Shown here piece by piece: positions 51,213 through 63,146 of a DNA stretch of 64,000 nucleotides. Location of the stretch: assembly GCA_947303085.1 (NCBI GenBank), contig CAMYXP010000005.1, forward strand, positions 1-64,000, read 5' to 3'. The notes beneath the pieces are model-generated. The model was not told where the DNA came from, ran no database searches, and saw only the letters and a program-made list of their open reading frames with translations. Source of the DNA: an uncultured Bacteroidales bacterium (GTDB lineage Bacteria; Bacteroidota; Bacteroidia; Bacteroidales; F082). Position 1 is the first letter of the stretch, and each line of letters opens with the position of its first letter. The position numbers were made by a program, and so were the translations under genes.

Positions 51213-52634
51213 ATGTTTACTAAGGATTTTTATGTAAAAAACAGAGCTGCCTTGAAAAAACTGATGAATAAAGGCATCGCATTCTTCGTTGCCAACGACG
51301 AGGCATCGATGAACTACCCTGACAACACCTATCATTACCGTCAGGACAGCAACTTCGCTTATTTCTTCGGACTCAACCACCCTGATCTGGTGGGCGTCAT
51401 CGACTTCGAATCAGGCGAGGAAATACTCTTCGGCCAGGAAGTCACCATCGACGACGTGATCTGGTGTGGTCCGCTGCCGTCGCTGCCTGAGCAAGGCGAC
51501 ATGATTGGCATTAAAGACTGCCGCGACATCAACCGCTTCCCGGAATACATCCGCGAGCAGATGGAGAAAGGCCGCATGATTCACCTCACACCTACCTATC
51601 GTGGCGACCAGACCATCAAAATAGCCAACTACATGGATATCGACGTTCATGAGGTGAAAAACTACGTGAGCCAGCTGCTCATCGAAGCAATCGTAAGCCT
51701 CCGCGAAATCAAGAGCGACATCGAAATCAAAGAGATGGAATACGCAGCCGACACTGCCTATTACATGCACACCACAGCCATGAAAATGTGTAAGCCGGGC
51801 GTCATCGAACAGGAGATCAGCGGCACCATCGAAGGCATCGCCATAGCACGTGGCGGAGTCGTGTCGTTCCCTAACATCGTGAGCATGGACGGCCAGACAC
51901 TGCACAACCACAACCACGGCAACGTTCTCAAGGAAGGCCGCATGATGGTTTGCGACTGCGGTGCCGAGACAGGCAACTACCTCGACAGCGACTTCACCCG
52001 TACCACACCAGTCGGCGGCAAGTTCAACAGCCGTCAGCGCGATGTTTATGAAATCGTTCTGAAAGCCAACATGGAAGTGGCCAAGCAGACCAAGCCGGGC
52101 ATCCGTTACATGGAGATGCACAAACTCGCGGCACGCACGCTCATCGAGGGTTTGCAGGGCATAGGCCTGATGAAAGGTAACGTCGACGACGCTCTCGCAG
52201 CCGGCGCGCATTATCTGTTCCAGCCTCACGGCCTCGGCCACATGCTCGGCATGGACGTACATGACATGGAAGGCCTCGGCGAAATCAACGTGGGCTACAA
52301 CAAAGAGACTCCACGCTCGACACAGCAGGGCTTCAGCTGCCTCCGCTGCGGCAAGGTGCTGAAACCGGGCTTCGTAGTCACCGACGAGCCGGGCATCTAC
52401 TTCATCCCTACCCTGATCGATATCTGGAAAGCCGAAGGCAAACATAAAGATTTCATCAACTACGACAAACTCGAGTCATTCAAGGACTTCGGCGGTATCC
52501 GCATCGAAGACGACCTCCTCATCACCGAAAACGGCAACAGAATCCTTGGCAAACCGATTCCAAAAACCGTCGCCGACGTCGAGAGAACCTGCGCCGAAGC
52601 ACGCGAATGGATCCGTATCCCAGGCATATTTTGA
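51213..52634 (+). CDS. M24 family metallopeptidase (aminopeptidase P-like)
   Basis: Protein of 473 residues with an AMP_N-like N-terminal domain (VANDEASMNYPDNTYHYRQD, about 25-170) and an M24 catalytic domain. Ligand motifs are CDCGAETGNYLDSDFTRT, HGLGHMLGMDVHDMEG, VTDEPGIYFIPT and GGIRIEDDLLIT. It is longer than the 48483 enzyme and has an extra segment with the pair FSCLRCGKVLKPG before the Glu ligand. It is the second M24 peptidase within 4 kb, and both presumably serve peptide turnover. Its TGA overlaps the TTG start of the next gene. Confidence 0.9.
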   Translation: MFTKDFYVKNRAALKKLMNKGIAFFVANDEASMNYPDNTYHYRQDSNFAYFFGLNHPDLVGVIDFESGEEILFGQEVTIDDVIWCGPLPSLPEQGDMIGIKDCRDINRFPEYIREQMEKGRMIHLTPTYRGDQTIKIANYMDIDVHEVKNYVSQLLIEAIVSLREIKSDIEIKEMEYAADTAYYMHTTAMKMCKPGVIEQEISGTIEGIAIARGGVVSFPNIVSMDGQTLHNHNHGNVLKEGRMMVCDCGAETGNYLDSDFTRTTPVGGKFNSRQRDVYEIVLKANMEVAKQTKPGIRYMEMHKLAARTLIEGLQGIGLMKGNVDDALAAGAHYLFQPHGLGHMLGMDVHDMEGLGEINVGYNKETPRSTQQGFSCLRCGKVLKPGFVVTDEPGIYFIPTLIDIWKAEGKHKDFINYDKLESFKDFGGIRIEDDLLITENGNRILGKPIPKTVADVERTCAEAREWIRIPGIF

Positions 52635-53002
52635 GAAGATTTCTTAAAATATTAACAATATTTCTGCTTTTCAGCTGTTCACGTTCCAGTTCGATAATTG
52701 GAACGTGGACGGTTGACAAGATTAATTTTGAGTTCGACGAGTACAAAAGCACTCCCGAGATGATTCAGCAACTCGGCGAAATCGAAAAACATAACTCATT
52801 GATTTTCAGGAACGACAGCATCGTTCACATCACCATGGCGGCCATCGATGCCGACTATCATTACCAACTTTCCGACGACGGAACCATCATCCTGACACCC
52901 CACGACAAGCTCATCAGCAGCATCACATTACACCAAAATATCATCAGAACCGAGACAGAAACACCTATCGGAATGATGACAATTACCTATCTGAAAAAAT
53001 AA
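52631..53002 (+). CDS. Small lipocalin-like lipoprotein
   Basis: Lipoprotein of about 123 residues. The hydrophobic start FLKILTIFLLFSC has the lipobox Cys16, followed by a beta-rich body (IIGTWTVDKINFEFDEYKS, SLIFRNDSIVHITMAAIDAD, DDGTIILTPHDKLISSITLH) typical of small lipocalin-like or DUF4923-type proteins. I prefer the TTG at 52631 that overlaps the upstream TGA (TTGA); an ATG at 52607 lies inside the peptidase gene and would put polar residues before the signal peptide. Function unknown. Confidence 0.65.
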   Translation: MRRFLKILTIFLLFSCSRSSSIIGTWTVDKINFEFDEYKSTPEMIQQLGEIEKHNSLIFRNDSIVHITMAAIDADYHYQLSDDGTIILTPHDKLISSITLHQNIIRTETETPIGMMTITYLKK

Positions 53003-53080
53003 TTAATAAAAATAACTGACATTTTGTCAGAATTTTGTATCTTTGCAAGATTAATTATCGTTGCAAAATAATTCTATATC

Positions 53081-55549
53081 ATGAAAATATCATATAACTG
53101 GCTTAAGCAGTACATTCAGTGCGATTTACCGGCTGAAGAACTTGGAAAAACATTGACCGGCACTGGTCTCGAAGTTGAAGACATGACACGCTACGAATCG
53201 GTGAAAGGCGGCCTGAAAGGCGTCGTCGTAGGAAAAGTGCTCACTTGCATCGACCACCCTAACTCCGACCATCTTCACATCACCACCGTCGACGTGGGTG
53301 CTGAAGAGCCTCTGCATATAGTGTGCGGCGCTCCTAACGTGGCAGCCGGACAGAAAGTTTTGGTTGCAACAATAGGTTGCGAGCTGTGGAGCGGCGACGA
53401 GAGCTTCACCATCAAGAAAGGCAAAATCCGCGGTGAAGTGTCGGAAGGCATGATATGCGCCGAAGACGAGCTCCAACTCGGTACTTCTCACGAAGGCATC
53501 ATGGTGCTGCCTGACAACTACGAAGTGGGCAAGCCCGCATCGTTCTATTTCCCTGTGGAAGAAGACTTTACATACGAGATAGGCCTCACCGCCAACCGCT
53601 CGGATGCCACATCTCACATCGGATGCGACCGCGACATAGTGGCTGCCTTGAACCATAAAAACAACACTCGTCAATATAAGATTGAACGCCCGTCGGTGGA
53701 TGCTTTCAAGGTTGAAAACACAACTAATAATATCGAAGTCATCGTGGAAGACACCAAAGACTGCCCACGATACAGCGGTGTCACCGTCAGCGGCGTGAAA
53801 GTCGGCCCTTCACCGGCATGGCTCAAAAATCGCCTCGAAGCGGTCGGACTGCGCTCAATCAACAACATCGTCGACATCTCCAACTACGTTTTGATGGAAG
53901 TCGGACAGCCGATGCATATCTTCGACGCTGATAAAATCAAAGGTAAGAAGGTGATTGTCAAGTGCTTGAAGAAAGACACCCCATTCAAGACTTTGGACGG
54001 CATCGAGCGTAAGCTCAGCGACACCAACCTCATGATTTGCAACGCCGAAGAGCCTATGTGCATAGCCGGCGTGTTCGGCGGCATCGAGTCAGGCGTGACA
54101 GAAGAAACTAAGAACGTGTTCATCGAGAGCGCTTACTTCAACCCGACCTCGATCCGTAAGACCGCACGTTTCCACGGCCTTCAGACCGACGCGAGCTTCC
54201 GCTACGAACGTGGTTGCGACCCGAACATCACTATCTACGCACTGAAACGCGCGGCATTGCTCGTGAAAGAACTCGCAGGCGGCACTGTCTCGTCAGAAGT
54301 GAAAGACGTGGTAAACGGCGACTTCACACCTGTCCGCGTGCAGCTTAAGTTCGATTATCTCAACAAGATCGCAGGTCAGAATATCGAGCAAGACGTGGCT
54401 GTCAACATCCTCAAAGACCTTGACTGTCAAGTGGTTGAGCTGACCGACGCCTACGTCACCGTCGACGTCCCTACTTGCAAAGTCGATGTCTATCGTCCAG
54501 CCGACCTAGTCGAGGAAATCCTCCGTATCTACGGCTACGACAACATCGCAATCCCTACAAAAATCAACGCGAGCCTCAACGTCAATGTCAAGCCTGACAA
54601 AGAGAAGATCCAGAAAGAGATTTCCATCTTCCTCGCTGCCAACGGTTTCTACGAGATTATGAACAACTCGCTCACGAAGTCGGCATATACAAAGGAACTC
54701 GACAGCTTCGACGAGGCTCATAACCTCAAGATTATGAACCCGTTAAGCTCCGACCTCGACGTGATGCGCCAGTCGCTGATGTTCGGCGGCCTCGAGAGCA
54801 TCGCCCGCAACCAGAGCTTCAAACGCTTCGACATGAAGTTCTTCGAGTTCGGTAACACTTATTTCTACAACGCCGAAAACAAGCAGACCGAGGAAAAACC
54901 TCTTAACCCTTACACCGAGAACTACCACCTCGACCTGCTCATCACCGGTAACGACAAAGAAGAATCGTGGAACAACAAGCCGCAGAGCCTCACATTCTAC
55001 GACCTCAAGAAATATGTACTCGGCATCATCCACAAGCTCGGCATCAAAGCCGACAGCCTCGAGATGACCGAAGGAACCGAGTCGCATTACGATTATTCAA
55101 TAGTTTACTCATTGAATAACAATAAGTTAGTGACTTTAGGCAAGGTCAACGCCAAGACTTTGAAGATGTTCGACGTGAAGAAAGAAGTCTATCACGCGAC
55201 ATTCGACTGGGATGCCGTTTTGAAAGTCGTGAAAGGCCTGAAGACCATCAGTTTCGAGGCATTGCCGAAGTTCCCGAGCGTGCGCCGCGACCTCGCCTTC
55301 ATCTTGGACAAGAACGTGACATTCGAGCAAATCAAGGCATTGGCATTCACAACCGAGAGAAACATCCTTACCTCAGTGAACCTCTTCGACATCTACGAAG
55401 GCGACAAGATTCCTGAAGGAAAGAAACAATACGCCGTCAGCTTCACCTTGCAAGACAAGCAGAAAACCTTGACCGACAAGGTAATTGAGAAGACGATGGC
55501 ACGCATCCAACAGGCTATCGAACAACAACTTAACGCGACTTTGAGATGA
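53081..55549 (+). CDS. pheT: Phenylalanyl-tRNA synthetase beta subunit
   Basis: Protein of 822 residues, the usual length, which forms the (alpha-beta)2 PheRS. Domains in order are: tRNA-binding/EMAP-like (about 40-150, GKVLTCIDHPNSDHLHITTV), B3/B4 editing (about 215-390, INNIVDISNYVLMEVGQPMH, FGGIESGVTEETKNVFIESA), B5 (about 405-475), the catalytic-like core (about 480-715, PLSSDLDVMRQSLMFGGLES) and a C-terminal FDX-ACB anticodon domain (about 730-822, LPKFPSVRRDLAFILDKNVT). pheS is not adjacent. The stop codon overlaps the next start (ATGA). A -7 box TATCTTTG lies at 53038-53045. Confidence 0.97.
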   Translation: MKISYNWLKQYIQCDLPAEELGKTLTGTGLEVEDMTRYESVKGGLKGVVVGKVLTCIDHPNSDHLHITTVDVGAEEPLHIVCGAPNVAAGQKVLVATIGCELWSGDESFTIKKGKIRGEVSEGMICAEDELQLGTSHEGIMVLPDNYEVGKPASFYFPVEEDFTYEIGLTANRSDATSHIGCDRDIVAALNHKNNTRQYKIERPSVDAFKVENTTNNIEVIVEDTKDCPRYSGVTVSGVKVGPSPAWLKNRLEAVGLRSINNIVDISNYVLMEVGQPMHIFDADKIKGKKVIVKCLKKDTPFKTLDGIERKLSDTNLMICNAEEPMCIAGVFGGIESGVTEETKNVFIESAYFNPTSIRKTARFHGLQTDASFRYERGCDPNITIYALKRAALLVKELAGGTVSSEVKDVVNGDFTPVRVQLKFDYLNKIAGQNIEQDVAVNILKDLDCQVVELTDAYVTVDVPTCKVDVYRPADLVEEILRIYGYDNIAIPTKINASLNVNVKPDKEKIQKEISIFLAANGFYEIMNNSLTKSAYTKELDSFDEAHNLKIMNPLSSDLDVMRQSLMFGGLESIARNQSFKRFDMKFFEFGNTYFYNAENKQTEEKPLNPYTENYHLDLLITGNDKEESWNNKPQSLTFYDLKKYVLGIIHKLGIKADSLEMTEGTESHYDYSIVYSLNNNKLVTLGKVNAKTLKMFDVKKEVYHATFDWDAVLKVVKGLKTISFEALPKFPSVRRDLAFILDKNVTFEQIKALAFTTERNILTSVNLFDIYEGDKIPEGKKQYAVSFTLQDKQKTLTDKVIEKTMARIQQAIEQQLNATLR

Positions 55550-56739
55550 TCGACATCCAAGCCATAAAACAACGTTTCGGCATTATCGGCAACGACCCAA
55601 ACCTGAACCGTGCCATCGAGGTGGCGGTGCAGGTGGCCGCCACCGACCTCACCGTGTTCATCAACGGGGAGAGCGGCACCGGCAAGGATGTCTTCCCGCA
55701 GATAATTCACCAAAACAGCAGCCGCAAACACGGGTCTTACTTCGCCATCAACTGCGGTGCCATCCCTGAAGGCACCATCGACTCGGAACTGTTCGGTCAC
55801 GAAAAAGGCTCATTTACAGGAGCTTACGACACCCGCAAAGGTTATTTCGAAGTAGCCGACGGCGGCACCTTGTTCCTCGATGAGGTCGGCGAGCTGCCAC
55901 TCGCCACGCAAGCACGTCTGCTGAGAGTCCTCGAAAACGGCGAGTTCATCAAAGTGGGTTCTTCAAAAATCCAGAAAACCAACGTGCGCGTGGTGGCGGC
56001 CACCAACGTCGACATCCCTACAGCCATCGAGAAAGGACGCTTCCGCGAAGACCTCTACTACCGCCTGAACACCGTCCCGATTCATATTCCGCCGTTGCGC
56101 GACAGAAAAGAAGACATCAAACTTCTTTTCCGCAAATTCGCTTCCGATTTTGCCGAAAAATACAGAATTCCGGCCGTGCAACTGACGCCTGAAGCGCTGA
56201 CGATGTTCGAAAACTACCGCTGGGACGGCAACATCCGCCAGCTGAAGAACGTCACCGAACAGATCTCCATTATCGAGAAGGAAAGACTCATCACACCTGA
56301 AATCCTTAGGAACTACCTGCCTACACAGACAGCTCTCCCTATGATTTTCAAGGACGAAAGCAAGGCCGACTCCATCTCCGAGCGCGACATCCTCTACAAG
56401 GTGCTGTTCGACATGAAGAAAGACATCACCGAGCTGCGCAAGACCGTCGACGAGCTGACATCCGGACAGATGCCTATCGCGACACCTATCAACGCGACCG
56501 TCATCAACCACGTCAACGAAGCCAATCTGGTCGATTACGAGAACACTCAGGATGCCGAAGTCGAGTATCTCCAGGAGAAACAGGCCACCGACAGTCTTTC
56601 GTTGCAAGACAAGGAAAATGAAGTGATTATCAAGGCTTTACGCAAATATAACGGCAAACGCAAAGACGCCGCCAAAGAACTAGGCATCAGCGAAAGGACG
56701 TTGTACAGAAAGATTAAGGAATACGATATAAAAATGTGA
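55546..56739 (+). CDS. Sigma-54-dependent Fis-family transcriptional regulator without receiver domain
   Basis: Protein of 397 residues that begins almost directly with the AAA+ domain: Walker A FINGESGTGKDVFPQ (about 36-50), the sigma-54-contacting loop KGSFTGAYD, Walker B GGTLFLDEVGELP, and sensor motifs NVRVVAATNVDIP and GRFREDLYYRLNTVPIHIPP. A C-terminal Fis-type HTH (DAAKELGISERTLYRKIKEY) follows a linker of ~90 residues. No N-terminal receiver, GAF or PAS domain is present, so activation must come by another route. This regulator is commonly found in Bacteroidota next to lptE and secG, as here. It overlaps pheT and lptE by four bases each. Confidence 0.92.
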   Translation: MIDIQAIKQRFGIIGNDPNLNRAIEVAVQVAATDLTVFINGESGTGKDVFPQIIHQNSSRKHGSYFAINCGAIPEGTIDSELFGHEKGSFTGAYDTRKGYFEVADGGTLFLDEVGELPLATQARLLRVLENGEFIKVGSSKIQKTNVRVVAATNVDIPTAIEKGRFREDLYYRLNTVPIHIPPLRDRKEDIKLLFRKFASDFAEKYRIPAVQLTPEALTMFENYRWDGNIRQLKNVTEQISIIEKERLITPEILRNYLPTQTALPMIFKDESKADSISERDILYKVLFDMKKDITELRKTVDELTSGQMPIATPINATVINHVNEANLVDYENTQDAEVEYLQEKQATDSLSLQDKENEVIIKALRKYNGKRKDAAKELGISERTLYRKIKEYDIKM

Positions 56740-57245
56740 TGATAAAAAGAATTAACACCTTATTAATATTAATAACGGCTTTCATGCTGACAAGCTGCGG
56801 CATCTACTCTTTCACCGGAGCGAGCATCCCGGCGGAGGCGAAAACCGTGTCGGTGCAGCATTTCCCAAACAACGCCAACATCGTTAACCCTTTGCTGAGC
56901 GACATCATCACAAACACCTTGCGCGATTATTTCATGAACCAGACGACGCTCGACGACGTGCCTGACAATGGCGACCTTGCCATCGAAGGCGAAATCGTGG
57001 ACTACAGGACCAACCCTACCGCCATCACCAGCGACCAGGTGGCAGCCTTGAACCGTCTCACGATAACGGTCAACGTCAGGTTTTTCAACAGATACGACGA
57101 ATCGAAGAACTTCGAGCAGAAGTTCACTCAATATGAAGATTATCCGAGCAACCAGGATTTGAACGCCATCCAGGACGACTTGATATCGACGATTTGCGAC
57201 AAACTGTGCGAGGATATTTTTAACAAAGCGGTTGTAAATTGGTAA
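56736..57245 (+). CDS. lptE: LPS assembly lipoprotein LptE
   Basis: Lipoprotein of 169 residues (lipobox AFMLTSC, Cys21) that plugs the LptD barrel in the outer membrane during lipopolysaccharide insertion. It shows the family pattern CGIYSFTGASIPAEAKTVSV, NNANIVNPLLSDIITNTLRD, GDLAIEGEIVDYRTNPTAIT and a C-terminal helix DDLISTICDKLCEDIFNKAV. Its ATG overlaps the stop codon of the regulator (ATGA type). lptC is encoded ~45 kb upstream in the same window. Confidence 0.88.
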   Translation: MMIKRINTLLILITAFMLTSCGIYSFTGASIPAEAKTVSVQHFPNNANIVNPLLSDIITNTLRDYFMNQTTLDDVPDNGDLAIEGEIVDYRTNPTAITSDQVAALNRLTITVNVRFFNRYDESKNFEQKFTQYEDYPSNQDLNAIQDDLISTICDKLCEDIFNKAVVNW

Positions 57246-57248
57246 AAA

Positions 57249-57944
57249 TTGGATAAAAAAAGCTTGATACAGTTAAATGTTGGCGAACTTGAGGCGCTTG
57301 TGAAGAAATATCCTTATTTCACAGTGGCTCAAGTGTTGCTTGCCGTCAAAATGATGCGCGACAATCATGAGAAGGCACAGCAGCAACTCAAACTTGCCGC
57401 TGCCATCGCCCCCAACAGAAACATCCTGCGTAAGCTCTGCACCCAGCTCCCTGATGAATATGTGCCGCAAACCGCTGAAAATGAAATAATTCCGGAGAAG
57501 ACTCTCTTCATTCCTGAAATCGACCTTGGCGGGACATCGGAAGACCTCAACCGCGAGGTGGCTCTCCTCGAAGAGAAGAAGAAGACCCTCGACGAGCTGA
57601 TGGCAATCATCGAAAATAAGATTTCAGAACTCGAAAAAGCGAAAAAACAACCTAAAAAAGAAGGAAAAAAGCTGTCAAAAGCGGAAATTATCGACAAATT
57701 TATCGCCGAAAATCCGACAATATCACGTCCGCGACAGGAATTTTTCAACCCTATTTCAGCCGCTCAAGAGTCGGTTATCGACCAAGAAAATATCGTAAGT
57801 GAAACATTAGCAATGATTTACGAAAAACAAGGATATTTTGAAAAAGCAATTTCAATTTATGAAAAATTAAAATTAAAATATCCAGAAAAAAGTATTATTT
57901 TTGCAGGTCAAATTAATGCGTTAAAAAATAAGTTAAACAATTAA
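57249..57944 (+). CDS. Conserved helical (TPR-like) protein of the lptE–secG unit
   Basis: Protein of 231 residues that probably starts at TTG (57249, LDKKSLIQLNVGELEALVKK), three bases after the lptE stop codon. It has no signal peptide. A helical N-terminus (YPYFTVAQVLLAVKMMRDNH, about 22-40) and a Lys/Glu-rich coiled coil (about 105-150) are followed by a C-terminal TPR unit (ETLAMIYEKQGYFEKAISIY, EKLKLKYPEKSIIFAGQI). Homologues with this layout sit between lptE and secG in other Bacteroidota, as far as I recall; the function is not known. Confidence 0.72.
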   Translation: MDKKSLIQLNVGELEALVKKYPYFTVAQVLLAVKMMRDNHEKAQQQLKLAAAIAPNRNILRKLCTQLPDEYVPQTAENEIIPEKTLFIPEIDLGGTSEDLNREVALLEEKKKTLDELMAIIENKISELEKAKKQPKKEGKKLSKAEIIDKFIAENPTISRPRQEFFNPISAAQESVIDQENIVSETLAMIYEKQGYFEKAISIYEKLKLKYPEKSIIFAGQINALKNKLNN

Positions 57945-57957
57945 TATTTTTAAGACG

Positions 57958-58287
57958 ATGTACGTAACAATTTCAGTATTAATCCTTATCGTCAGTTTCT
58001 TGATGATGTTGGTCGTGTTAGTTCAGAATTCAAAAGGTGGCGGATTGGCATCTAACTTCTCATCACACAACCAGATTCTCGGCGTCCGCAAGACCACTGA
58101 TTTCTTGGAGAAGACAACATGGACACTCGCTATCCTCTTAGTGTTGTTCTGCCTCGGTTCAAGCGTTACCATCCCTAAGGGTGGCGTTCAGGGTGCAGGT
58201 AAAGTCGACACACAGATGCGTAGCCAGATTGAGAACACCATGACAACTCCAATGGATGTTCCAGCTGACGCAGAAGCTGCAGAATAA
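57958..58287 (+). CDS. secG: Preprotein translocase subunit SecG
   Basis: Small membrane protein of 109 residues in the SecYEG channel. Two membrane helices lie at about 1-21 (TISVLILIVSFLMMLVVLVQ) and 55-73 (TTWTLAILLVLFCLGSSVT), joined by the signature loop QNSKGGGLASNF. This is followed by a Gly/Asp/Ala-rich tail. A strong terminator follows. Confidence 0.93.
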   Translation: MYVTISVLILIVSFLMMLVVLVQNSKGGGLASNFSSHNQILGVRKTTDFLEKTTWTLAILLVLFCLGSSVTIPKGGVQGAGKVDTQMRSQIENTMTTPMDVPADAEAAE

Positions 58288-58304
58288 TCTGATAAAACAA
58301 GACA

Positions 58305-58341
58305 AAAAATGTCAGAATGTCATACGTTCTGACATTTTTTT
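58305..58341 (+). terminator. Terminator after secG
   Basis: AAAAATGTCAGAATGT pairs with ACGTTCTGACATTTTT (one wobble) around a CAT loop and is followed by T's. Confidence 0.85.
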
Positions 58342-58404
58342 TGTTTGGAATGGTTTTTGATAAATAAAAAAATGCAAGAAAATAACAATTAAAAACACAA
58401 TATC

Positions 58405-58683
58405 ATGGCAAAACTGAATATCAAACCGTTGGCAGACCGCGTCGTTATTGAGCCGGCTGTCGCAGAACAGAAAACAGCAAGTGGAATCATCATCCCTGAC
58501 ACAGCTAAAGAAAAACCTCAGCAAGGCACAGTAGTGGCTGTCGGTCCCGGCACAAAAGACAACCCTGTCACAGTGAAGGTCGGCGACACCGTCATCTACG
58601 GCAAATATGCAGGCACAGAGTTCCACCTCGACGGAACAGACTACATGATTATGCGTGAAAACGACATCATCGCAATCATCTAA
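58405..58683 (+). CDS. groS: Co-chaperonin GroES
   Basis: Protein of 92 residues forming the heptameric lid of the GroEL cage. It shows the family pattern [20 protein letters not shown], the mobile loop [20 protein letters not shown], and [20 protein letters not shown]. It forms an operon with groL 29 bases downstream. No CIRCE-type inverted repeat is evident in the 64 bases between the secG terminator and the ATG. Confidence 0.97.
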   Translation: MAKLNIKPLADRVVIEPAVAEQKTASGIIIPDTAKEKPQQGTVVAVGPGTKDNPVTVKVGDTVIYGKYAGTEFHLDGTDYMIMRENDIIAII

Positions 58684-58691
58684 ATTTGTAA

Positions 58692-61506
<2,815 letters not shown>

Positions 61507-61508
61507 TC

Positions 61509-63035
61509 TTAATGGGTTACAACAAATTTTTGTGTATTGTTACCAACCTTCACGAAATAAACGCCGTTTTCATAATTTGCTGTGGCAATAACAACCTCGT
61601 CGTCAGCGGCATATTCTTCAATCATTTGTCCTAAAGTATTGTAAACATTGACAACTCCGAGGTTTTCTCCGCTGATCTTCACAAACTCATTGGCTGGATT
61701 TGGATAGATGGTGAAATCGTTGGCTTCATGCTCGGCCACATCAATTGTACTACATTCATACTGCTGGATATTCTCCGCTGACATGTACTGAATCATCATG
61801 TCAAGTGTTGGAGGATAAATGTCACGCTGGGCGAAGGTATGGTCTGGACGGATGAGCATGATAGTTGGATAATAACCCACAGGAATAGCCTGGGCTATGT
61901 CGTTGCCGCCGCCAGCTCTACTTATTGTAGGATATTCGACACCATATGTTTCAACCCATGTTTGGCAAGTTTCATCGCCGCCGTTTGGAGTAATCTCCAT
62001 AAAGAACACATCGTGTTCGTTGCAGCCATACAGATGATAGGCATCAACCATGTCGGACATAATATCTTGGCTGTAAGGGTCTCCAGCAAGGAAGAAATTG
62101 ATAAGCACATACTGACCTGCATCGAGCAGACTGTAGAGATTAATTTCATTGCCTTCAAGGTCGGTGCCTGTGAAGTCAACTATCACTTCACCACCACCGC
62201 CAGGAGTTGTAGTTGCGGTTGTCTGAGCCATCTCGTAAATATTGCCTTCAGCATCAGCTGGGACTGCACAAATAACATATTCTGTGTTTGGATTAAGGTC
62301 GGTAAAGGTATGTGACAGTTCTATATCGGCTGGGAAACCGTATGTGTTAACATATTCAGGGAGAGAGAGTCCAGCAGATGCAGCCCATTGTGCGAGTTCG
62401 CTCTCGGTACCCATTGTGTAATGATATTCCGCGCATTCTGCATTTGGCGTAAATGTGGCTGTAATCTCAGTCTCCAATGCCTGATCGACAGTGATTGCCA
62501 CTTCAGGATTTGTTACCGGTGCGGTGCAGTCATGCTGCTGAATTCCATAAGGTGTCAAAGCGTTGATGACAGCCTGTGCGCTGCCGATTGGCCAAAGGTC
62601 ATTGATGACAATAGAACGGTCTGGAGCGATGAGAATAACTGTAGGATAATAAGAAATTTGATAAGTGCTGCAGATTGTGTTTCCTCCTCCTGCCGTGCTG
62701 ATTGTCGGATATTCCACGCCATAATTCGCTGCCCAAGTCTGGCAAGCCGCATCACCATCAGATGTAGAAATTTCCATGTAATAAACATCGTGCATATTGC
62801 AGCCGAAAGCATAATATGACTCTACAATGTTCGGAGTTGCCTGCTGGCATGGACCACATGTGGTGAAGAAGAAATCCATGAGAACATACTGTCCGCCGTC
62901 GAGGATATCAAACAGATGCACTTCTGTTCCGTGGCAGTCGGTAGCTGTAAAGTCAACCGCAGTTGTCAATGGACATTGAGCCATCATATTGAAACTCAAT
63001 GCGATAGCAAAGATAAAAGTAAAGATTTTTTTCAT
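61509..63035 (-). CDS. T9SS-exported protein with two thioredoxin-like domains
   Basis: Protein of 508 residues. A signal peptide (MKKIFTFIFAIALSFNMMAQ) is followed by a thioredoxin/TlpA-like domain (about 25-165) with an intact redox pair in FTTCGPCQQATPN. An FN3-like linker domain follows (about 175-280). A second copy of the same fold (about 285-430) has AGDPYSQDIMSDM in place of CxxC, so it cannot do thiol chemistry. The C-terminus is a type A sorting domain of the type IX secretion system (TIYPNPANEFVKISGEN, ENGVYFVKVGNNTQKFVV). It is probably cell-surface attached or released. Confidence 0.88.
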   Translation of the reverse strand: MKKIFTFIFAIALSFNMMAQCPLTTAVDFTATDCHGTEVHLFDILDGGQYVLMDFFFTTCGPCQQATPNIVESYYAFGCNMHDVYYMEISTSDGDAACQTWAANYGVEYPTISTAGGGNTICSTYQISYYPTVILIAPDRSIVINDLWPIGSAQAVINALTPYGIQQHDCTAPVTNPEVAITVDQALETEITATFTPNAECAEYHYTMGTESELAQWAASAGLSLPEYVNTYGFPADIELSHTFTDLNPNTEYVICAVPADAEGNIYEMAQTTATTTPGGGGEVIVDFTGTDLEGNEINLYSLLDAGQYVLINFFLAGDPYSQDIMSDMVDAYHLYGCNEHDVFFMEITPNGGDETCQTWVETYGVEYPTISRAGGGNDIAQAIPVGYYPTIMLIRPDHTFAQRDIYPPTLDMMIQYMSAENIQQYECSTIDVAEHEANDFTIYPNPANEFVKISGENLGVVNVYNTLGQMIEEYAADDEVVIATANYENGVYFVKVGNNTQKFVVTH

Positions 63036-63086
63036 AGATGTTAAATTTATTTGTTAATATTTGTTGATAATCTATATTTATCGAAG

Positions 63087-63094
63087 CAAATTTA
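63087..63094 (-). promoter_or_regulatory. -7 element of the T9SS-cargo gene
   Basis: On the minus strand it reads TAAATTTG, 52 bases before the ATG. The -33 box is not clear. Confidence 0.45.
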
Positions 63095-63130
63095 CATAAA
63101 AAATCATTTCAACACATTAATATTTTTTAC

Positions 63131-63138
63131 TAATTTTG
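63131..63138 (+). promoter_or_regulatory. -7 element of the HMG-CoA reductase gene
   Basis: TAATTTTG lies 8 bases before the chosen ATG (63147), which gives a very short leader. Confidence 0.4.
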
Positions 63139-63146
63139 CAACTCGT

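Noticed and set aside
51411..52445. 344-residue minus-strand open frame opposite the M24 peptidase
   Set aside because: His/Ala/Val-rich shadow frame; the plus-strand gene has full metal-ligand motifs.
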